From an uncultured Collinsella sp. (GTDB lineage Bacteria; Actinomycetota; Coriobacteriia; Coriobacteriales; Coriobacteriaceae), in NCBI GenBank assembly GCA_902494585.1, contig CABUUD010000060.1:1-10777 (forward strand): a DNA stretch of 10,777 nt. The letters run 5' to 3'. The notes under the pieces are model-generated. The model saw nothing but the letters and a program-made list of their open reading frames with translations. It was not told the DNA's origin and did no database searches. Shown piece after piece: positions 6,142 through 10,777 of the stretch (its first letter is position 1; each line of letters opens with the position of its first letter). A program made the position numbers and the translations under genes.

Positions 6142-6933
6142 ATGGCCGAACGTTCCCGGAGCGGTAAGACCGCTTGGGACAAGGAGAAAACCCGCGAGCT
6201 GTTTCGTCGCTACAAAGAGACCGGTGACCCGGACGCACGCGAGCAGCTCGTTATGTCCCATATGAACCTGGTAAGGTTTCTTGCCAACAAATTTAAGAAC
6301 CGCGGTGAGCCGCTCGACGACCTGATGCAGGTCGGATACCTGGGTTTGCTTAAAGCAATCGACCGCTTTGATCCCGAGCGCGGACTCGAGTTCACCACGT
6401 TTGCCACGCCTACCATCCTGGGCGAGATCAAGCGTCACTTCCGCGACAAGGGCTGGAGCGTGCGCGTGCCGCGCCGTCTGCAGGAGCTTTCTGCCAAGGT
6501 CAACCAGGCTACCGACAAGCTTACTAACGAATTGCAGCGCTCGCCTAAGGTTGAAGAAATCGCTGAGTACCTGGGCGTGACCGTTGACGAGGTGCTGGAG
6601 GCCATGGAATCGTCTTCGGCCTATACCTCGGTACCCATCGAGGCTCCTGGCGCGTCCGATTCCGATGATGCCCCCTCGATTCTCGACCGCTATGCCGATG
6701 ACGACAACGAGCTTGACTTTACCGATGACCGCCTGGTGATTGAGGAGGCCATTCGCGATTTTTCTCCGCGCGAGCGTGAGGTTATCGAACTGCGCTTTGT
6801 GAAGGGCATGACCCAGATCGAGATCGCTAAGAAGTTGGGTATCTCGCAGGTGCAGGTCTCGCGCCTGCTGCGCCGTACCCTTAAGAAGATTCAAGACAAG
6901 ATTGACCCCGACGGAGTGATGGTTCGTTCATGA
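6142..6933 (+). CDS. SigB/SigF/SigG-family RNA polymerase sigma factor
   Basis: This 263-residue group 3 sigma70-family factor directs RNA polymerase to stress- or stage-specific promoters. Region 2 (about residues 30-110) has the core-binding and -10 recognition signature: REQLVMSHMNLVRFLANKF, DDLMQVGYLGLLKAIDRFDPERG, then FTTFATPTILGEIKRHFRDKGW and VRVPRRLQEL. Region 3 covers about 112-190 (SPKVEEIAEYLGV), and region 4 has FSPREREVIELRFVKGMTQIEIAKKLGISQVQVSRL (about 207-242), whose helix-turn-helix contacts the -35. Length and domain set fit SigB, SigF and SigG equally; because the host group does not sporulate, a general-stress role is more likely. It starts 1 nt after the putative anti-sigma stop, with AAGGCGG (6126-6132) upstream, and its stop overlaps the transporter start as ATGA. 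Its target promoters are unknown, but the GGGTAT before the operon is a candidate. Confidence 0.93.
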   Translation: MAERSRSGKTAWDKEKTRELFRRYKETGDPDAREQLVMSHMNLVRFLANKFKNRGEPLDDLMQVGYLGLLKAIDRFDPERGLEFTTFATPTILGEIKRHFRDKGWSVRVPRRLQELSAKVNQATDKLTNELQRSPKVEEIAEYLGVTVDEVLEAMESSSAYTSVPIEAPGASDSDDAPSILDRYADDDNELDFTDDRLVIEEAIRDFSPREREVIELRFVKGMTQIEIAKKLGISQVQVSRLLRRTLKKIQDKIDPDGVMVRS

Positions 6934-8342
6934 GTGAGCACCCCCAACAAACCGACCGCACGCTGCGCGATACCCGCATTCTGACGCTGCGCATTTGGGG
7001 CGTCGTCGGCTGCATTGTCATCGCCGCCGTCATCTTTAGCCTTATGGGCATCCTGGCGCCGGTTATCGAGTTTCTCGCTGTCGGTTCCATCATCGCTTTT
7101 GTGATGTCGCCGATCACTAACTGGCTCGAGCATCACGGCGTCAACCGTGGCATTGGTTCGCTCATCGCGCTGATCGTGGTTGTGGCAGTGCTCGTCGGCG
7201 TCGTCTGCATCCTGTCGCCTATTTTGCTCGGTCAGATTATGGAAGTCCTAAGCCGTCTGCCTGAGCAGCTTCGCGTTGCGGGCGGTGATCTCAACGAGAT
7301 GATTTCGCACGCTAAGACGCTCAACAACACGCCGCTCAAGGAGTACCTGGACGATAATCTGTCCTCGCTGGTTACTGTGGCGTCCAAGTACGTATCGCAA
7401 ATCGCCGCTGAGCTCGGTCGCGGCGTGTTCCCGCTGATCAGCAACACGGCCTCTCAGCTGTTCGTAATCTTCCTGGGTTTGGTGCTTGCCTACTGGCTTG
7501 CCTGCGATTATCCCCGTTTGCACCACGAGGTCTGCACCATCATTGGCCAGGAAAAGGAGACTTCGTACCGCTTTATGGTCGCGATTCTTTCGCGCTCGGT
7601 CGGCGGTTATATGCGCGGCATGGTCGTGACGTCCATCTGCGGTGGCATCCTCGCCTTTATCGGCTTTAGGCTCATTGGCCATCCCTACGCGGCACTCATG
7701 GCCATCTTTACCGGCATCATGCACTTGGTCCCGGTTGTCGGTCCCTGGGTAAGCGCGGCGATCGCCACGGTGCTCGGCTTTATGTTCAGCCCTATGCTGG
7801 CGTTGTGGACGCTCGTTGTGACCATGGTGGCCCAAAACGTTACCGATAACGTCATTTCCCCCAAGGTCATGCAGAGTTCGGTGCAGGTGCATCCCATCAT
7901 GAGCCTGACGGCCCTCGTTATTGGTTCGGCACTCATGGGTCCCATCGGCATGGTCATCGCCATTCCGCTGTGCGCGGCCCTCAAGGGCATTTTCGTCTAC
8001 TACTTTGAGAACGAGACCGGCCGTCAGCTCGTGGCATACGACGGCGCCGTGTTTAAGGGCACGCCGTATCGCGATGCCGAGGGCAACCCGGTCGCCGCCT
8101 ATGACGCGCTTGGAGACGATACGTTCATTTACGAGTCCGAGCTCATCGGCAATGAGACCGCGCCCGAGGCCCAGGCGATGCCCAAGCCCGAGCTCGAGAA
8201 TCCCTGGATCAAGCTCTCGGGCCTGCAGCCCGATGCGACGGGCTTTTTCAAGAATCCCTTCGCCAAGGACGATGACTCCAACTCGGACGACGATACCAAA
8301 ACCGGCATCGACGGCTCCATGGACGATTCGGATTCCAAATAG
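6930..8342 (+). CDS. AI-2E-family (TqsA/YdiK-type) membrane transporter
   Basis: This 470-residue polytopic inner-membrane protein belongs to the AI-2E transporter family, whose members are linked to export of small molecules and, for some, to Na+(Li+)/H+ antiport. Hydrophobic segments lie near residues 22-40, 43-60, 76-98, 170-192, 228-248, 250-285, 288-305 and 322-352. A soluble helical insert falls between the third and fourth (about 100-168). Family signatures are HLVPVVGPWVSAA (265-277) and the NVISPKVMQSSVQVHP stretch with GPIGMVIAIP (307-346). A soluble tail of about 110 residues ends in an Asp/Ser-rich run and is longer than usual for the family. The start overlaps the sigma stop by 4 nt (ATGA), so it is coupled to the sigma gene, probably as a member of its stress response. 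The transported substrate cannot be inferred. Confidence 0.88.
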   Translation: MSEHPQQTDRTLRDTRILTLRIWGVVGCIVIAAVIFSLMGILAPVIEFLAVGSIIAFVMSPITNWLEHHGVNRGIGSLIALIVVVAVLVGVVCILSPILLGQIMEVLSRLPEQLRVAGGDLNEMISHAKTLNNTPLKEYLDDNLSSLVTVASKYVSQIAAELGRGVFPLISNTASQLFVIFLGLVLAYWLACDYPRLHHEVCTIIGQEKETSYRFMVAILSRSVGGYMRGMVVTSICGGILAFIGFRLIGHPYAALMAIFTGIMHLVPVVGPWVSAAIATVLGFMFSPMLALWTLVVTMVAQNVTDNVISPKVMQSSVQVHPIMSLTALVIGSALMGPIGMVIAIPLCAALKGIFVYYFENETGRQLVAYDGAVFKGTPYRDAEGNPVAAYDALGDDTFIYESELIGNETAPEAQAMPKPELENPWIKLSGLQPDATGFFKNPFAKDDDSNSDDDTKTGIDGSMDDSDSK

Positions 8343-8348
8343 GCACCG

Positions 8349-8588
8349 CTAGCGTTTCTTGAAGTTGTAAATGACAAGAAACGCGAGCAAAGCGATTGAT
8401 AAGGGGCCGGCTACATAGAAAAAGAGAACGTCAATTGCGCGTAGAGTGTAATAAGCTTTATCGCCGGACATTACTGCATACAATACGTAGCCAAATACTG
8501 GTTGGTTTGCGTACCAGCAGGAGAAAGCCAAAAGCGCTAAAAGTGCTACAACCAGAAGTGCATTCAGGACAAATCGTTTGCTTTTCAT
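8349..8588 (-). CDS. Small two-helix membrane protein of unknown function
   Basis: This 79-residue protein is not recognised. It has a basic N-terminus (MKSKR), a hydrophobic helix at about residues 7-26, a short hydrophilic middle (SGDKAYYTLR), a second helix at about 52-74, and a basic end (NFKKR), so both ends may face the cytoplasm. The ATG at 8588 is chosen over an upstream in-frame ATG at 8642 because AAGGAG lies 6 nt before it (8595-8600 on the plus strand) and a promoter-like pair is placed correctly. GC is about 45% by hand count of 8341-8580, well below its neighbours, and it runs against them, converging on the transporter gene with a 6-nt gap. This suggests a late insertion. There is no convincing lipobox; SCW near residue 23-25 lacks the usual small residues before Cys. 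Confidence 0.68.
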   Translation of the reverse strand: MKSKRFVLNALLVVALLALLAFSCWYANQPVFGYVLYAVMSGDKAYYTLRAIDVLFFYVAGPLSIALLAFLVIYNFKKR

Positions 8589-8614
8589 CGATCGCTCCTT
8601 CCGGGTGAATCTTA

Positions 8615-8642
8615 TATGTAATTCTACAGTAGCCTTTTTCAA
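8615..8642 (-). promoter_or_regulatory. Putative promoter of the minus-strand small gene
   Basis: Read on the minus strand, TTGAAA (8642-8637) is followed after 16 nt by TACATA (8620-8615), an acceptable sigma70 pair in an AT-rich stretch. The ATG of the small gene lies 27 nt further. The -10 is only a fair match. Confidence 0.45.
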
Positions 8643-8680
8643 AGCATCGCATACTCCTAAATAACGTGCACTTTCGCTGT

Positions 8681-8710
8681 AGGGTCGGCTTTATGTCGGC
8701 CCTCTTTTTT
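8681..8710 (+). terminator. Rho-independent terminator upstream of alaS
   Basis: AGGGTCGGC (8681-8689) pairs with GTCGGCCCT (8695-8703) across a TTTAT loop, giving nine pairs of which two are G-T wobbles, followed by C and six T residues (8705-8710). It acts on + strand transcripts and so would end read-through from the sigma/AI-2E operon, insulating alaS. The T-run touches the alaS -35 box. Anything read through from 8342 would run antisense across the minus-strand gene first. Confidence 0.75.
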
Positions 8711-8736
8711 GCACTTGCGCGGCGGGATGGTAATAT
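8709..8736 (+). promoter_or_regulatory. alaS promoter with extended -10
   Basis: TTGCAC (8709-8714) and TAATAT (8731-8736) are 16 nt apart, and TGG directly before the -10 makes a TGn extended -10. Transcription would start near 8743, leaving a leader of about 40 nt, too short for a T-box riboswitch. The -35 box overlaps the end of the upstream terminator. Confidence 0.65.
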
Positions 8737-8782
8737 CGTTACGTTTGAACTGTTTCGATGTGAAACCGAGGAGATTCCCTCT

Positions 8783-10777
8783 ATGAGTGCTGACTACCCG
8801 TCAATGACTACGGCCGAGATCCGCTCCAAGTTCCTCAACTTCTTTGAGGAGCGCGGTCTTAAGCTCTATCCTTCTTCGTCCCTTGTTCCCGACGACCCCT
8901 CGCTGCTGCTTGCCAACGCCGGCATGAACCAGTTTAAGGAGTACTACCAGGGCAAGAAGACCATGAAGGGGATCGGCGCGATCTCCTGCCAGAAGTGTGT
9001 CCGCACCAACGACATCGACTGCATCGGCGAGGACGGCCGTCACCTGTCGTTCTTCGAGATGCTCGGTGACTTCTCCTTTGGCGGCGTCTCCAAGCAGCAA
9101 GCTTGCGCTTGGGCCTTCGAGCTCATCACCAAGGAGTTCAAGCTGCCGCTCGATCGCCTGTACTTCACCGTCTTTACCGAGGACGACGAGACCCATGACG
9201 TGTGGCGCTCCCTGGGCGTTGCCGAGGACCACATCTCCCGCTTGGGTGAGGACGACAACTTCTGGGCCGCTGGCCCCACCGGCCCCTGCGGTCCGTGCTC
9301 CGAGATCTACTTTGACATGGGCGAGGAGGTCGGTTGCGGCAGCCCCGACTGCAAGCCCGGCTGCGACTGCGACCGCTTCCTTGAGTTCTGGAACCTCGTG
9401 TTTACCCAGTACGACCGCCAGGAGGACGGCTCCATGCCGGAGCTGCCGCACCGCAACCTTGATACGGGCATGGGCCTGGAGCGCATGGCCGCCATCATGC
9501 AGCACAAGACCGCCAACTACGACGGCGATTTGATGCAGCACCTCATCAAGCTGGGCGAGGAGATCAGCGGCAAGACCTATGACGCCGACGATTACTCCGG
9601 TGCCAGCCGCTCCCTGCGCATCATCGCCGACCACTCCCGTGCCGTCGACTTCATGATCTCTGACGGCATCCTGCCCGGTAACGAGGGTCGCGAGTACGTC
9701 CTTCGTCGCCTGCTCCGCCGTGCCGTGTTCCACGGTCGCCTGCTGGGCATCGAGGGCGCCTTCCTGACCAAGTTCATCGACGAGGTCAACGCTCAGATGG
9801 GCGAGGCCTATCCCGAGCTGCTCAAGAACGTCGCGCTCGTTAAGGGCATCGTCGCCTCTGAGGAGGAGCGCTTCTCCACGACGCTGGACAACGGCCGCGT
9901 CTACCTGGACGAGGCCCTGGCAGCGCTTGCCGAGGGCGCCGTACTTCCGGGCGATGTCGCCTTTAAGCTGCACGATACCTTTGGTTTCCCCATCGACCTG
10001 ACCGTCGAGATTGCCGGCACCGCTGGCCATGACGTCGACATGGACGGCTTCACCGCCTGCATGGAGGACCAGAAGGCCCGTGCTCGCGCCAATGCCAAGG
10101 GCGATGCCTGGGGTAGCTTCAACGACGTGTGGGTCGAGCTTTCGGACAAGGTCGCTGCGACCGAGTTCGACGGCTATGACAACGATGTGATCGAGGGCGC
10201 CAAGGTTGTCGCCATCGTGCGCAACGGCGTGTCCGTCGAGTCCGCTGCCGCGGGCGATGATGTTGAGGTCGTGCTCGACCGTACCCCGTTCTATGCCGAG
10301 ATGGGCGGCCAGCAGGGTGACGCCGGCGAGCTTTCCGCCGAGGGCGTTTCGCTGACCGTTTTCGATACCAAGAACCACAACGGCCTGTATGCCCACGTTG
10401 CGCACGTCACCGAGGGCACGCTGACCGTTGGTGCTACCGTGACCGCCGCGCTCGACGCCGAGCGCCGTGGATTCCTGCGCCGCAACCACACCGCCACGCA
10501 CCTGCTCGACGCCGCCCTTAAGCAGGTCCTGGGCGAGCATGTCTCCCAGGCTGGCTCGCTGGTGACGCCCGAGCACCTGCGCTTTGACTTCACGCACTTT
10601 GAGGCCCTGTCCTCCGAGCAACTCAAGGCCGTTGAGGACCTGGTCAACCAGCAGATCTTTGCATCTAAGCCGGTCGTGACCCGCGTCATGGGCATCGACG
10701 AGGCCAAGGCCGCCGGCGCCGTCGCCCTGTTTGGCGAGAAGTATGGCGACGTCGTCCGCGTCGTTTCCGTGGGCGCC
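8783..10777 (+). CDS. alaS: Alanyl-tRNA synthetase, N-terminal 665 residues
   Basis: AlaS charges tRNA-Ala with alanine in the cytoplasm and clears mischarged Ser/Gly-tRNA through its editing domain. The frame is open from the ATG to the last base, so the gene runs off the window; usual length is about 870-880 residues. The class II catalytic core is clear: IRSKFLNFFEERG near the start, LLLANAGMNQFK (41-52), motif 2 in RTNDIDCIGEDGRHLSFFEMLGDFSF (74-99), GPTGPCGPCSEIYFD (164-178) and motif 3 DTGMGLERMA (227-236). A Cys-rich CGSPDCKPGCDCD insert (185-197) is of the type common in Gram-positive AlaS. The editing domain begins with the zinc-binding HTATH (569-573); its partner Cys/His and the C-Ala domain lie beyond the window. 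GAGGAG (8768-8773) is 9 nt before the ATG. Codon use favours C-ending codons, consistent with high expression. Confidence 0.98.
   Translation, partial: MSADYPSMTTAEIRSKFLNFFEERGLKLYPSSSLVPDDPSLLLANAGMNQFKEYYQGKKTMKGIGAISCQKCVRTNDIDCIGEDGRHLSFFEMLGDFSFGGVSKQQACAWAFELITKEFKLPLDRLYFTVFTEDDETHDVWRSLGVAEDHISRLGEDDNFWAAGPTGPCGPCSEIYFDMGEEVGCGSPDCKPGCDCDRFLEFWNLVFTQYDRQEDGSMPELPHRNLDTGMGLERMAAIMQHKTANYDGDLMQHLIKLGEEISGKTYDADDYSGASRSLRIIADHSRAVDFMISDGILPGNEGREYVLRRLLRRAVFHGRLLGIEGAFLTKFIDEVNAQMGEAYPELLKNVALVKGIVASEEERFSTTLDNGRVYLDEALAALAEGAVLPGDVAFKLHDTFGFPIDLTVEIAGTAGHDVDMDGFTACMEDQKARARANAKGDAWGSFNDVWVELSDKVAATEFDGYDNDVIEGAKVVAIVRNGVSVESAAAGDDVEVVLDRTPFYAEMGGQQGDAGELSAEGVSLTVFDTKNHNGLYAHVAHVTEGTLTVGATVTAALDAERRGFLRRNHTATHLLDAALKQVLGEHVSQAGSLVTPEHLRFDFTHFEALSSEQLKAVEDLVNQQIFASKPVVTRVMGIDEAKAAGAVALFGEKYGDVVRVVSVGA

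Noticed and set aside
6147..6156. CGAACGTTC at the start of the sigma gene as a second LexA-like site
   Set aside because: The half-sites abut without the 4-bp centre and lie inside coding sequence.
8589..8642. N-terminal extension of the small minus-strand gene to an ATG at 8642
   Set aside because: The extension would overlap the putative promoter and lacks a ribosome-binding site, whereas the internal ATG at 8588 has AAGGAG at ideal spacing.
8737..8782. Possible T-box or other riboswitch leader for alaS
   Set aside because: The leader after the predicted promoter is only about 40 nt, too short for a T-box, and the hairpin at 8681-8703 lies upstream of the promoter, so it is a terminator rather than an attenuator.
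8801..10621. A 606-codon open frame on the minus strand
   Set aside because: It is the reverse-strand shadow of alaS, whose + strand frame is open to the window end and carries all AlaS motifs. Strong C-ending codon bias removes stops from the opposite strand; the translation is low in complexity and has no domain.

Overview
The window looks like chromosomal DNA from a high-GC Coriobacteriia, most likely Collinsella or a close relative. The evidence is a GC-rich core (about 60% or more in most genes by eye), actinobacterial-type neighbours (rarA and a DUF948-like gene leading to alaS), and the flavour of the encoded proteins. The genus is an inference; no search could be run.

Left part (1-3671): the 3' end of an RluA/RluD-family pseudouridine synthase comes first. 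A monocistronic-looking processive family 2 glycosyltransferase follows, with its own promoter region and a perfect 16-bp hairpin terminator. Next are a small A24 prepilin peptidase with only the catalytic domain and an HD-domain dGTPase. All run on the + strand.

Middle (3661-5081): rarA, the AAA+ ATPase that acts at stalled replication forks, is preceded by a palindrome (CGAAC-N4-GTTCG) overlapping the dGTPase stop codon. It has the form of a Gram-positive LexA/SOS box.

Stress-sigma operon (5177-8342): four tightly packed genes encode a membrane-anchored coiled-coil DUF948-like protein, a short degenerate RsbW/SpoIIAB-like putative anti-sigma factor, a SigB/SigF-type sigma factor and an AI-2E-family membrane transporter. 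Junctions are an 8-nt overlap, a 1-nt gap and a 4-nt ATGA overlap. No RsbV/SpoIIAA anti-anti-sigma gene is present, and the kinase-like protein lacks the N-box Asn and the glycine boxes of its family. A GGGTAT element upstream suggests the operon may be read by its own sigma factor. In many Actinobacteria the DUF948 gene sits close to alaS, so the sigma/AI-2E genes look like an insertion into that conserved neighbourhood.

Right part (8343-10777): a small minus-strand gene of lower GC (two-helix membrane protein, unknown function) converges on the operon. A + strand terminator and then a well-formed extended -10 promoter follow, driving alaS, which runs off the window after 665 codons.

The best candidate for something undescribed is the DUF948/degenerate anti-sigma/sigma/AI-2E module. 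No CRISPR arrays, tRNAs, rRNAs or insertion sequences were seen.
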